From contig CM019823.1 of NCBI GenBank assembly GCA_009763385.1, positions 178,003,486-178,067,485 of the forward strand: 64,000 bases of DNA, read 5' to 3'. The translations under genes and the position numbers were made by a program. Below, in pieces: positions 10,300-21,598 of this stretch. The DNA is from Coix lacryma-jobi var. lacryma-jobi. Its lineage: Eukaryota; Streptophyta; Magnoliopsida; Poales; Poaceae. How positions within the stretch are numbered: the first letter of the stretch is position 1; each line of letters begins with the position of its first letter. Under the pieces are notes generated by a model. It saw nothing but the letters and a program-made list of their open reading frames with translations. It was not told where the DNA came from and searched no databases.

Positions 10300-11571
10300 C
10301 TATGGGGGACTCCTTATTACTCCTGGACTCTTCTTTTCTTGGGCGCTTTCTGTAGGTTTTCTTACTTCCTTTTTCTCAGAAACTCCAAAGACCTCCATTT
10401 TTCCTCCCACCTTTGTGGCACAGTCCTGTTGGACTGAGATTTCAGTCTCCGTTGCATTCCGAGCATCCTCGGCCATACCCACCACACCTTGACTGGCATG
10501 ATCTTCCTCTGACTCCTTTTCAGATATCTTCGACTCCAGCGCCAAGCGCAGACTCTTTTTTGCTTTGTCCCTAGTTTCTACAGCTGGTGCTTCCATCTTT
10601 TGGGGGCTTTGAACTTCTTCCTCTTCAACACCACTCTTCCCTCCACCCCCCGACCGGCCGGAGTCTTGCTGCTTTCTCCATGACGGCGCGTCACTGCCAC
10701 GCCCATGGCTCGTGGAGTGGGTTCTTGCACTGCCACCAAAAGAGTTCCACGATGATGAACGCCTCCCTCTTCCTTCAGAGGTGCCAGGCTCCATTCCTCC
10801 TCGTCTCCTCTCAGGGATAATCCGAAGGGACCGATCAAACTGTTTATTGACTTCTCCCTCTACCTTCTTATCACACACCTTATCCGTGTGACCAATCACC
10901 CCACACACGAAACAAAACTCAGGGAGGAACTCGTATTTAAGTGGACACCGCCTCTCAATCCCCTTCACATCATCAAAAACCGTAATACCTCTCATCAAAG
11001 CCTTTCTGATGTCCAGTCTAACCTTAACCCTTAAGAAACAACCTGCATCCGCCACATTCTCCCCCACATCAACGTCCAAGAATCTCCCGATCTCATATCC
11101 CAGGATTTTCCCCACCTCCTTATCAATCATACCCAGCGGTAGTTTGAAAACTCTGACCCAGATGGGAATAGAAGTGAATTCTATCTCATCTAGGGTTTTG
11201 GATGCGTCAAACTCTGCCACAACCACTAACTCCTTCAGATCTCTCCCCACCATCCACGGGCCATCTTCCAGCGCCCTCCTCTTCCCCGACGCCTGGTGAA
11301 AGGTGATCAAGAATTGGTTGTCACCAAGTTCCTTGCAGCTGATCCCCTTCAGCGGACACCAGACACGACCTAGTGCTTGCTCGATCGCCACCGCGGGAAC
11401 AAACTTCTCCGACAACACCTTCGCCACAGCCTGCCCCTCTTCCGCTCCCTCAACCTTCTTAGCACGTCCAACAACACCAATTCTCACCCCCTTCTTCTCC
11501 GCCTCCGACAGCTGAAGCCTCCCCATCAGACCATCCACATCCTCCAGGCCGCCGATCGCCCTTCGCGCCAT
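10300..11571 (-). CDS. LINE ORF1: DUF4283-like CCHC nucleic-acid-binding protein
   Basis: This uninterrupted 423-residue ORF begins MARRAIGGLEDVDG. Residues ~40-190 match the DUF4283-type pattern of plant LINE ORF1 (FLITFHQASGKRRAL, DGPWMVGRDL, PIWVRVFKLPL). A zinc knuckle CFVCGVIGHTDKVC (C-x2-C-x6-H-x4-C) follows near residue 220. The remainder is Ser/Gly/Arg- and Lys/Glu-rich. It probably coats LINE RNA. It remains open although the downstream ORF2 is broken. Confidence 0.8.
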   Translation of the reverse strand: MARRAIGGLEDVDGLMGRLQLSEAEKKGVRIGVVGRAKKVEGAEEGQAVAKVLSEKFVPAVAIEQALGRVWCPLKGISCKELGDNQFLITFHQASGKRRALEDGPWMVGRDLKELVVVAEFDASKTLDEIEFTSIPIWVRVFKLPLGMIDKEVGKILGYEIGRFLDVDVGENVADAGCFLRVKVRLDIRKALMRGITVFDDVKGIERRCPLKYEFLPEFCFVCGVIGHTDKVCDKKVEGEVNKQFDRSLRIIPERRRGGMEPGTSEGRGRRSSSWNSFGGSARTHSTSHGRGSDAPSWRKQQDSGRSGGGGKSGVEEEEVQSPQKMEAPAVETRDKAKKSLRLALESKISEKESEEDHASQGVVGMAEDARNATETEISVQQDCATKVGGKMEVFGVSEKKEVRKPTESAQEKKSPGVIRSPP

Positions 11572-11810
11572 CCGATCAGCAGCGCCACGAACGAGATGAA
11601 AAGGAAGTTGCTAGCTAGGGTTTGGGCTAGCAGGGATTTGAGGGGGCTAGGGGAACCCTAGAGTGGGTTGAGCTCGACAGGACTGGGGGTGGGAGACTGC
11701 CAGCGACAGGAAAACAATGGAGATTGCGCCAGAGAAGTGGATCGGATGGGGATGGTGACGAGGGAAAGGGAAAAACCCTAGTCGCCGAGATGAACCCACC
11801 TCGAGTCACA

Positions 11811-12342
11811 CGAGGCGCCGAGGACTGATGCGAGTTTTTAGGTGCGTGACGGTTAATGTTGGGACGCCTTGTCGGTTGCTCACAGTCGCTCGAATGACAC
11901 GGAGCGTTTGGACGTGGGGATCGGCACGGAACACCACGAAGCTGCCGTATGCTATTCCCCGGTTCGTTTCCATCTCAGAAATGGCCGGAACGGTTCCGCG
12001 AGTTTTGCCTACTACGTGAGTGAAACGCCCCAAAAGTCAGTTTTAGCTTTTGAATTTGACTCTGTTTCTTGCCTCTACTATGTACTAGTAGCAACTTTTC
12101 AGTTGATCTTTTTTTTAAAAAAAAATTTAGAAGTTTAGAACAAGTTATTAAAATGACTGTGTATTTAAGTTGTACTTCGCTCATAAAAAATTCTGAATTC
12201 TTTTACAAAAATTTTGATTTATATTTGTTTTATAAGAATCTTTTTACTATGTACTAGTTTGTTTTAATTAGAATCTAGTCACCACAACCACAAACGATCT
12301 CACAAAATAATTGTGGTTCATCGTATGAAACATTTTTTTAGC
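11811..12342. other. Non-coding DNA between two LINEs
   Basis: AT content rises from left to right, with an A/T-tract around 12110-12130. I see no ORF of significance, no clear terminal repeats and no recognised element. It may include the 5' flank of the minus-strand LINE. Confidence 0.5.
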
Positions 12343-12505
12343 TACTCCCTCCGTCCCGTATTCATTGTTGTTTTAGCTTTCATCTAGTGCAGCCAAGATT
12401 CCTTGTACCCGGACGTTGTGTGTGTGTGTATACATACACGAGATTATGAATGTGGACAATGTACCGCACCGCTAGAACGACCATTAAAATGGGATGAAGG
12501 GAGTA
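12343..12505. mobile_element. Stowaway-like MITE
   Basis: The 163-bp element begins TACTCCCTCCGTCCCGTATTC and ends GGGATGAAGGGAGTA, giving imperfect terminal inverted repeats flanked by TA. CTCCCTCCGTCCC is the typical grass Stowaway (Tc1/mariner) terminus. It lies directly 5' of the second LINE. Confidence 0.8.
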
Positions 12506-12564
12506 CGTGTACGAACTGACTTGATCGAGAGAGATTGGAGCGGCCCCGGCTCTTGGCCGGCGAT

Positions 12565-15500
12565 GTCCTTTTCCGGCTGCTCCTCTATGCCGCCAGTGTC
12601 TTTGGCACCCTCTGTTCGGATCGCGTTGCGCAAGATCACGGCAACCAACTCGCGGGATGTGGTGCATGAAGGCGGCAACTTTTTCTTCTCGCTCCCGCAG
12701 CCGGAGCATCTGGGATCATCTTCTCGTCTTCGTGATCTGACCGGAAAATTTTGGGATTCAGAATCCGATTCAGAGTGCGAGGACCTTGGTGATGCAGCAG
12801 CCCTATCCCCGATGGCGTCCTCGAAGGTTGAGTCCGGACCCTCGACCAAGACGTCGAAGTCGGGCCGTGCGCCGGAGCCCGCTGTCCGTTCGCCGAAACC
12901 TGCAGAAATCATCCAAGCTCCCCCGTGCATGATCCCAGCGCCATGGAAGCGTGTTTGGAAAGGTCCGCTCCCTCCACGTCGCACCTCGCCGCGCGAGGAC
13001 GTTCGGCGATCTTATCACGCCGGCTATCCAGTCCATCCATCGGAACCATGGCGGCGCCCGGCTCTTCGGCGCTCGGGATCACGGCACCGGGACCTCGATT
13101 TTGAATCTTCCAACGACTGTCGCGGCGCCTCTTCCGGTTCCAGTTGGGCCCTGACCGATCCAATGTGTGGCCCAATCAGCTCCTGTCAGGTTGACGGGAC
13201 CAGTGTGCAGCCCGGTTCCTCCTGGGTTTGCTCGACCTAGACACGCGCTGTTCAATCCTAACCTATTCCTCGCCGTCGGGTCTGATCCAGGTTCCCCTCT
13301 CGCCGGCGCTTCTTCGTCTCAGGCTCCCTCTCTCGCTGGTCCTCCCCGCCGTTCCTTCCGTGACGCTCTGATGGCGGGCGAGGATGGGGGCCAGTTCGGG
13401 GGTCGCGCTGCCCGTGGCCGCCGGACAGCGGATCATCGCCACCGCGGCAGGGATCGGGGTCCCTCCTCAGGCGCTCTGGACCGCTTCCGCGCCGAGGATC
13501 AAGGCCGGGGGCGCCGTGGAGGGGCGCCCCATGCAGGCGGCGCTGCTGCTGGCCGCGGAGGCCCTCCGCCGGCTGCCCGTGGCCGTGGTGCCTTTGCTCC
13601 GACAGCTCCTGGCTCAGGGCCTGCCCAAGCTGCTGGGCGCGGGGGACCCCCGCCTGCTGGTCGTGGTCGCATTACCTTTGGGCCCGCGGCATCTGGCGCA
13701 GGACCAAGCCGTGCCATCGAGCCTGTGGCTGGGAGTCTGCGCGGCCAGCCCAGCACCGCTGCTCCGGCTGGTCAGGCTAACCCCCCTGCTGTGCATGCAA
13801 ATCGAGACAGGGCGGGCCTGGATGATCCCTCCGGGTGCGCCGTGGACGATGACCAGGGAAAGCAAAAAAGAAAACACAGGGATCAGCTGGCGAAGTTGGA
13901 ATGCACCATCTGTTCCGAGGAACACTATACAAACCAGTGTCTGCAGCTTCGGGGGCCCAAACCATCGGTAGCATTCTGTGGAGCTGCTGAGGATGGCATG
14001 GGCTTCTTCCAGATTCAGGCGACAAGAAGCCATCATATTGTTAATCTTGCTCAGTCGTCTGTCGCAGCTCTGATCACTGTGGAATCGGGTGACGTTCCTG
14101 CCCAACTGCTGTTGTCGGAGTTGGCCAGGATTATTCCAGTTCGTTGGGAATGGGAAGCGCAAGAGCAAGGACCTCGGTCCTTTGTTGTCCCGTTTCCGAG
14201 TAAAGAGGAGCTGAAACGAATGATCGCCATCCGTACTATCACTACGAAGAACAAAGAAGGCACAATCATTTTTGATGAATTTGTTGATGATGTTCAGCCT
14301 ATAAAAACCCTGGAGCAGGTGTGGGTGACTGTGTCCAAGGTGCCCCGCGCTCTTCGGTCGTTTCTACCTCTGTGGGCAGTCGGGTCTATTATTGGGGCCA
14401 CCCAGAAGGTTGATATGGCACACCTTCGAGCGACTGGTCAGGTCCGTATCTTGGTGGCTGTTTTTGACGCTAAGAAAATCCCGAAGCAGGCTGATGTTTG
14501 TGTGAGTAGCAACATTTACCGTCTCTTTTTTAAGCCGGATGAAGTGATTCAGGCTGATGGCTTCAACCCAGATGATGACGACTTGCTGGGTGATGGGAAC
14601 AATGATAACAATCCGGACAGGTCTGACCGTGAGATGGAAGATGCGGAGGCTCAGGATCCACCTCCTCAAGATCTTAATAATGCTTCCGGGAACGTCCAGG
14701 CTCCTCCTCAGAATGTTCCTCCGCAACAGCAAGCTGCTTTGATTGAAAAGAGTCTGGACCTGGCCTGTGAGAAATTGATTAATGAGATTAGCTTCAAGGT
14801 CATGATTGAGCATGATGATGGAGTTGCTCGGAAGATTTTCTCTCCTCTCATGGAGGAGGAGTTGGGAACGTTTAATTCCCTAGCGGGCTCTCATAATAAA
14901 ATTCACCCATCATCTGTTTTTGTATCTCCTTCCTCCGAGCTTTCAGCAGGGTTCGTGGCGCCCGACGACGGCCTGGCCGGGACTGGGGGATCTTCACCGC
15001 CGTCTGCCTCCCCTCCCGCGCTGGACGGTGCCGCAGCTGGAGGTACGGCAGCCTCACCCCCAGCGGGGGGCACTTCCTCGCCCTCGGCGGGTGGTGCTGC
15101 CTCACTTTTAGGCTCCCCGACCACCGAGGATCTTCACCTCGTCGACGCCATTTCGGAGGGAACGATCGGGTCTTCTTCGTCTTCAGCTACCACCGCGCCT
15201 CCAGCGGTGGAACTGCGCGTCTCGGGGCAACCTCCTTTGACCTTGGAGCTGACCGGTGGGGCCGCCTCCTCGTTTTCTGAGCCATCTATCTCAGCAGCAG
15301 TGGGCGCTTCTCCTACCGTTCCGCGAGCGGACGTGGCTCCGTTGGCTGGGATGCTGCCGGCCAGGCCCGCTGCTGTGTCCACCGAGGACGGGGCGGTCCA
15401 GGCGGGGGGACAGCTCGCCGCCCCTTCCGTAGTGGGTGCACCGACAGGAGCCGCAGTGGCGGCCCCGTCCTCCGGTGTGGTGCACGCTGGTGGGCTGGCC

Positions 15501-16055
15501 GCCGCCCCCGCGGTTGGGGCCGCGCATGCTGGGACTGCGCCTGCTGTCCCGGGCTCTGAAGTAATTTTGTCCCAGAAGCCGCGTTGAAGCACCAGGAATG
15601 CATCTTCGTCAAATGAACCTATCCTACACAAGGCAGAGCGTATGGCGGCGAAAAAGAACCTCGAATCTAAAGGTACGTCGTTTGCCTCTTTTCCTGATTC
15701 TAGTATCTCGTCAAACCTTGGTAGGGTAGACATCAACCTAGGTCCTTCAGACATAGCTCATATTAAAAATCTAGAGATTGATAGACTAATTGTTCATGCT
15801 AATACCAAGAAACAGCGCCTACCAAAATCTAATACTTTTTTTGCCGAGAGTGATGATGAGCGGGAAAATCGTCTTGAAGCAATTCTCAGCCACGCATGTG
15901 GAAATCTAAATGAGAATTTGCTGGATGTGGAGAACGATCAAATCATAGATCTCTCTCCACTCCGTCGCCGGGGGAAATATCATAATGCCAAAGATACAAA
16001 AAAAGGCAAACTCCCCAACAAACCAAAAACCCCTTCAAAGATTATTCTAAAATGA
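12565..16055 (+). pseudogene. LINE ORF1 with one frameshift and one stop codon
   Basis: An N-terminal part runs in frame 2 (to 13240). The main part is in frame 0 (open 13167-15587, 806 residues), stops at TGA 15585-15587, and then continues in the same frame 15642-16055. It contains Gly/Arg/Ala-rich low-complexity sequence, a zinc knuckle CTICSEEHYTNQC (near 13900), and a DUF4283-like region (WEWEAQEQGPRSFVVPFPS, VSKVPRALRSFLPLWAVGS). The last four bases, ATGA, overlap the ORF2 start. The N-terminal join is my inference: the true ORF1 may instead begin near 13167. Confidence 0.65.
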
Positions 16056-19000
16056 AAGGTGTTTTCTGGAATAGCAGAGGTCTAGCAGACTTGGCTAAAC
16101 ATAGGTTTTTGGCGGAGTTAGTTAAGGAGGAGCAAATTAATTTTATTGCTCTCTCCGAAACTCAAAGAGATTCTTTTCCGGATCATGTCCTCAAAAATCT
16201 TTGTGGTGGACATGACTTCCTTTGGCATACCATGGCGCCCCGTGGTAGATCAGGTGGCATCCTTCTCGGTGTTGATCTGAATGTTTTTGATATTGGAGCC
16301 ATTGCCGAGGGAGATTTTTATGTAAAGTTTACCCTAAGATATAAGACAAATGGCTTCAAATTTGTTCTTTATTCAGTTTATGGGCCAACACAACATATTG
16401 ACAAGTGTGCCTTCCTTTCTGAACTTGCCAACACTTGCTCCAAAGAATCCCTCCCCTATATTATTGGAGGTGATTTCAATATAATGAGGTCCCCGGGCGA
16501 TAAGAGCTCCGGGGATTTTGATCCCAAGTGGCCAAATCTTTTTAATGCGGTCATCGAATCTCTGGATCTAAGGGAGATTGTGATGTCGGGCCGCCTATAT
16601 ACTTGGGCGGGGCCGGGTGATAACCCAACTTATGAAAAATTAGATAGAGTTCTTGTCAGCACGGAGTGGGAAGACCAGTTCCCGTTAGCATCGGTCGAGC
16701 CCAGAGACAGAAACATTTCAGACCATACTCCCCTTATTCTTAATACTGGTGCTTCGACTCACCAGCCCGAAAACAGAACCTTCAAATTTGAAAGGGGATG
16801 GCTTATTCGGGATGGTTTTCATGACATGGTTGCAAATATCTGGCAATCTCAAACCTCAGGGTCAACCCCTCTAGAGCGTTGGCAGTCTAAAATTCGAAGA
16901 CTTAGACAACATCTGAGGGGCTGGGCAAGGCACACGACAGGGTCTTATAGAAAAGAGAAGAAGACTCTGTTAACTCTTTTAGAGGATCTGGATAAGAAAG
17001 CTGAGAGTAATTCCTTGTCTGACCAGGAAATTAATCTTAAGCATTATCTAAAAGAGCGCCTAGTGTGCCTCTTGCGAGAGGAAGAGCACAAGTGGTACGA
17101 GCGAGCCAAAGTCAAAACCCTTTTGGAGGGTGATGCTAACACAAGATTCTTCCACCTAGTGGCAAATGGCAAACACCGCAGGCAACATATCTATAAACTT
17201 CAAGATGATCAAGGAGTTGTTGTTGCTGAGGATCATCTCAAGAACCACATTTCTAATTATTATAAAAAAAATTTTGGGCCACCGGAACACTCTGGGATCA
17301 CTCTGATGCAAGATCAAATCTTAGATATTCCACAAGTTTCTCAGGAGGAAAATGATGTCCTTATTAGTCCCTTCACAGAATCTGAAGTGAAGGAGGCAGT
17401 CTTCCAGATGGAGCATAATAAAGCTCCAGAGCCTGATGGTTTTCCGGCAGAATTCTATCAGGTATTTTGGGGGTAATTAAGGATGATCTTTTACCTCTTT
17501 TTGCCGATCTGCATAGAGAGGCTTTGGACCTTTTTAGTCTGAATTTTGGGATCATTACTCTAATCCCTAAAACTCAAGATGCCGACAAAATTCAGCAATA
17601 TAGGCCTATTTGTGTACTGAATGTTAGCTTTAAAATCTTCACAAAGGTTGGCACAAACAGACTGATTAAGGTTGCTAAAACGGTGGTCAGTCCTACACAT
17701 ACCGCTTTTATGCCGGGCAGGAATATTATGGAAGGAGTCCTTATCCTACACGAAACTATCCATGAACTGCATACTAAGAAAAGAAATAGCGTCATTTTCA
17801 AGATTGACTTTGAAAAGGCGTATGATAAGGTTAAATGGTCCTTTCTACAGCAAACCTTACAAATGAAAGGTTTCTCTCCCAAATGGTGTAGGTGGATTCA
17901 AAGTATGGTCTGGGGAGGAAGTGTGGGGATTAAAGTCAATGATGATGTTGGCCCCTACTTCCAAACGAAGCGTGGGCTGAGACAGGGTGACCCTATGTCG
18001 CCTATCTTATTTAACATCGTCGCTGATATGTTAGCTCTTCTTATTAATAGAGCAAAAGCCGATGGTCAAATAAGAGGTATCATCCTAGACCTTATTGATC
18101 ATGGTCTGTCTATTATGCAGTATGCTGATGATACTATTATTTTTCTCGATCACGACCCAGAGCAGGCAAAGAATCTAAAGCTTTTGCTATGCGCCTTTGA
18201 ACAGTTATCTGGGCTTAAGATTAATTTTTATAAGTGTGAAATTTTTTGCTACGGAGCAGCCAAAGAGATGGAATCCTATTATACTACTCTCTTTGGGTGC
18301 AATGCAGGGGAATATCCCTTCAGATATTTAGGAATCCCTATGCACCACAGACAACTCTTAAACTTTGATTGGAGAAAGATCGAAGAGCGTTTTCAACAAA
18401 AACTCTCTTGTTGGAAAGCAAAATATTTGTCTTACGGAGGAAGACTAATCCTGCTTAATTCTGTACTAAGCAGCCTACCCATGTTCATGATGTCTTTCTT
18501 TGAGATTCCTAAAGGAGTACTCAAAAAACTTGACCATTTCAAATCAAGGTTTTTCTGGCAAGGTTCCTCCGATAAACATAAATATAGACTTGTCAGATGG
18601 GACATCTTGTGTCGTCGTAAAGAACAAGGGGGTCTAGGCATCCTGGATTTACATTTACAGAACAAATGCCTATTGGCCAAATGGGTGGTTAATTTACTAA
18701 ACTCAGATGGCATGTGGCAGTCGATGCTGAAGAAAAAATACTTATATTCGAAGACTCTTTCGCAAGTGACAGCCAAACCAAATGACTCCCATTTTTGGAG
18801 AGGCCTCATGCGTATCAAAGATGAGATTTTGGCTATAGGTTCTTTCGATATCAAAGATAGGACCAATACGAGGTTCTGGGATGACACCTGGGTAGGTGAC
18901 AAGCCTCTAAAAGTTATGTATCCGTCCTTATATAATATAGTACGTGATCCACATGCAACTGTATCAAAAGTAATGGCCACAAGTCCTCTTAATATCTCCT

Positions 19001-19718
19001 TTAGAAGGACTTTGGTGGATAATAAACTTTTAGAGTGGATTAATTTGGTAGCGCGGATCTCCAATGTTAATTTGGTGGAAGGTTCGGATTTCTTTAAATG
19101 GGGCTTAACCAAATCTGGATTATTTTCAGTACGCTCTATGTATCTTCATCTTATAGATACTCAACCACCTTTCCTTCATAGGAAGATCTGGAAGATAAAA
19201 GTTCCTCTAAAAATTAAAATTTTGCTGTGGTTCCTGCAGCGGGGGTCGTCCTAACCAAGGACAACCTTGCTAGGAAAAACTGGACAGAGAGCCAACAATG
19301 TATTTGCTGCAATAGAAATGAGACTATCCAACACTTGTTCCTAGATTGTCCCTGTGTCAAAATGATTTGGAGGATTATCTTTTACGCTACCAATTTGACC
19401 CAACCGAGATCTATCAGACATATGTTTGGTGATTGACTTATTAATCAGCCTAAACACATCAAAGATTTAATTTGGGTTGGGGTTGCTGCCATGTGCTGGG
19501 CCATCTGGCGATGCCGGAATGATGTTGTTTTTAACAAAATAAAATTTAACTCTATTTCGCAGGTCATTTTCAGGGGAGCGTACTGGCTCCGTTCCTGGGC
19601 TCAGTTGCAGCGTGATGAGCAAGCCAAGGACACCCTCTCGTCGATAAGCAAGAAGATAGAAATGATTGCTTTGGAGATTTCAAATAGAGGGTGGAAGCAT
19701 GTTTATCTTTTGCTCTAG
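16052..19718 (+). pseudogene. LINE ORF2: endonuclease, reverse transcriptase and zinc-finger end, few lesions
   Basis: It starts at 16052 with MKGVFWNSRGLAD. Endonuclease motifs are ALSETQRD, IIGGDFNIM and ISDHTPL. Reverse transcriptase motifs are TLIPKTQD, FKIDFEKAYDKVKW, KRGLRQGDPMSPIL and MQYADDTIIF (YADD catalytic box). A C-terminal zf-RVT-like segment has CICCNRNETIQHLFLDC. Lesions: a one-base loss in a G5 run near 17470, another in a G5 run near 19246, and a Trp-to-stop change at about 19434-19436. Everything else reads through to the TAG at 19716-19718. The start codon overlaps the ORF1 stop as ATGA, which points to termination-reinitiation. Confidence 0.88.
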
Positions 19719-19842
19719 TATTTTGTGTTTTAGTATCAAGGCTTGTTCTTTATCTTGCGTGCGTTTGAATGACTTTGTAATAATTGGCTGTGTACATCCT
19801 TAGATGTAGAGGCCGGATATTTTATCCCTTATCTAAAAAAAA

Positions 19843-20080
19843 GTAGAATAGGAAGGACATGTATGTCATTAGCCCAAATTAATCCACCAGATCCACACCG
19901 CTGTGGGCACAAATGGTCATGGCACCGTTCAATAACTTTTGCATCCAAGGCCACTTTTGGTTATTTTTTTAATAACCACACCTTTATCCTTTTTTTACCC
20001 TTGTTAATTTGTTATTAATCATCACAAGCCAGTCCGATTTGGGCCTAGAGGCGTCTTTCACACTATGGGCCTGCTACCCG
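19843..20080 (+). promoter_or_regulatory. Displaced upstream region of the cactin gene (promoter candidate)
   Basis: This 240-bp stretch lies between the LINE poly-A and the MULE. It has two TGGGCC-type site II boxes (around 20038-20047 and 20065-20071), common in promoters of broadly expressed plant genes. Before the MULE inserted, it would have lain about 115 bp upstream of the cactin ATG. Confidence 0.45.
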
Positions 20081-20089
20081 GCTTCTTGC
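20081..20089. repeat. Left 9-bp target site duplication of the MULE
   Basis: GCTTCTTGC here is identical to 25388-25396 on the other side of the element. Nine bases is the Mutator-superfamily length. Confidence 0.92.
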
Positions 20090-20430
20090 GGGGATTTTTC
20101 ATTTTTACCATTATAAAGATTGGCGTGCATCAGATTGTCACTCTTATTTTGCCACTTACACTTTTACCAGATGAGAGAAGTTTTACTTCTTCATTTACCA
20201 CATTTGGCCATTTGGCAAGCCACGGCAGCACTGTACAGTCAGCATGCACATGTAAAATGACCTCCCTGACCCTCCCTGGTTTGTACATGTCCCTGTCTCC
20301 AGCCCGCAATAGCCCGACCCGTCCTCTCCTCTCTCTCATTTGCTTCCCCCTCACCTGGACGCCGCCGCCGCCTTCCTGTCTCCGTCCCCGCGCCGTCGCC
20401 GCTGACTGAAGCTCCTCCCGCCGGACCTGC
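20090..20430 (+). repeat. Left terminal inverted repeat of the MULE
   Basis: It is inverted relative to 25035-25387. The outer part differs by one base in about 210; the inner part differs by a 17-bp insertion/deletion and scattered changes. It ends six bases before the ATG of the GRF-finger gene, so that gene's promoter and leader must lie in the repeat. Confidence 0.9.
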
Positions 20431-20435
20431 TGGCC

Positions 20436-21008
20436 ATGTCGCAGGGGGCGGAGTCACTGACCAGTAGGTCGTTGAGGAGGCAGGAACGTGGCGGTAGGTC
20501 CTTGCGTGGTCCACGGTATTCGGTTGGGCAAGAAACCGGGCTCCCTTTGATTCAATGTCCGGACTGCCATATGGCCCGTGTGATCGAGCTTCGTGTGAAG
20601 CAGGATACTCCAAACAAGGGCCGAAGCTTCTTCAAGTGCCCGAGGAATGGGGTGAGTTTTCTCGGGCTCTTGTCTCTCCACTATTTTTGCTTTCTCTGTT
20701 TCAGATTTGGAACTAGGGTTTGACATTCAAGTGGTTGTTTGCAGAATCCAAAATATTGTGGATTCTACAGATTTGCAAGGGAGTATCTAGATGTGCTGAT
20801 TGAGAAGAAGGTAGTCATTGTCAGCTTTGACGAGGTTGATGAACTGGAAGTAGAGTCAGAGGCCCCCAATTCAGGTGGTAACCATGATGATGGACAGACT
20901 GTCCTAGAGAAGAACATTGAGAAACTGTTGTGGAAAATGAACTGTTTCATTGTTGTCATCGCGGTTGTAGTTGTTGCTATCGTTTTCCGATCAGCTGTAA
21001 TGATCTGA
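20436..21008 (+). CDS. GRF-type zinc-finger protein with C-terminal membrane helix (MULE second gene)
   Basis: Two exons, 20436-20651 and 20745-21008, joined in phase 0 across a GT-AG intron, encode 159 residues. Residues ~33-80 form a GRF zinc finger: CPDCH, then NKGRSFFKCP, then NPKYCGFYRF (the last part in exon 2), a nucleic-acid-binding fold. An acidic linker follows, and residues ~140-158 are a hydrophobic helix (FIVVIAVVVVAIVF), suggesting a tail-anchored membrane protein. The start was chosen because it lies just inside the inverted repeat and keeps the whole finger. Similar small GRF proteins are common in grass genomes. Its role in transposition is unknown. Confidence 0.8.
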
Positions 21009-21598
21009 TGTATTAGGGGATCCCATGTATTAGTGGTGTTGCTAATGTTGTTGTTGGACCCTTGTTGCTATCAGTGATGTAGTAGTTGTGTTGCTATCAG
21101 CTGTAATGATCTGTTATTGATGAATGTTATATGAACCTCCTTTGCAAAAGTGTGCTATCTTGCATTTAGAATTACTGAAATGTGTCATGACAAATGCAGC
21201 TGTTATTTACTTGGAATTATTTCTGAATTTGGGCATGAGTTTGGCCACGAATTTCCACAATGGACAGATCAATATGACAGACAGATAGCAAAGAAGCAAA
21301 TGGGAACAATACAATATAGAGAATTATCAACTGTGCCAACTTTGGGCATTACTTAAGTTCATGCAAATTCTGGGCATTACATACCCTCAGGTCACCCATA
21401 AGCATCCAAAACAGGGCATTACATCAGGTTTTTTAGCCCATTACACATCAAATTCTGGGCATTACAACTGGTTTTTGAGCCCATTAGACATCAAATTCTG
21501 GGCATTACATCAAAATGAACTGTTTCAGCCAGCTCAATACATAGTAAGGCCATGCAAAATGTTTCTGCCAGTTCATGATATTGGCAAAAGAAGACCAA
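21009..21598. other. 3' regions between the convergent MULE genes, with short repeats
   Basis: AT-rich non-coding DNA. Five GGGCATTAC words occur between about 21341 and 21510, three of them in a longer ATTCTGGGCATTACA unit spaced 50-70 bp apart. They lie downstream of both stop codons and could be in the 3' UTR of either transcript. Confidence 0.6.

Larger units (their letters stand above)
7628..11810 (-). mobile_element. L1-type LINE, 3' part displaced by the copia insertion
   Basis: On the minus strand ORF1 (CCHC nucleic-acid-binding protein) is followed 142 bp later by ORF2 (endonuclease then reverse transcriptase), the plant L1 order. ORF2 runs into the copia LTR end at 7627, so its 3' remainder (zinc-finger end, 3' UTR and poly-A) should lie left of the copia element. 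The 5' end is not sharply defined; leader-like sequence continues to about 11810. Confidence 0.85.
12506..19842 (+). mobile_element. Nearly complete L1-type LINE
   Basis: ORF1 and ORF2 are followed by a 3' UTR containing the LINE-typical word TAGATGTAGAGGCCGGATAT and a terminal A8 run (19835-19842). The 5' end is placed near the MITE but is not precisely defined, and I could not find a convincing target duplication. Few lesions remain, several of them in G-runs, so the copy is either young or damaged by base-calling errors. Confidence 0.85.

Noticed and set aside
7628..19842. One large LINE or a tandem pair
   Set aside because: The two LINEs are on opposite strands with clearly different ORF1 proteins and are separate insertions.
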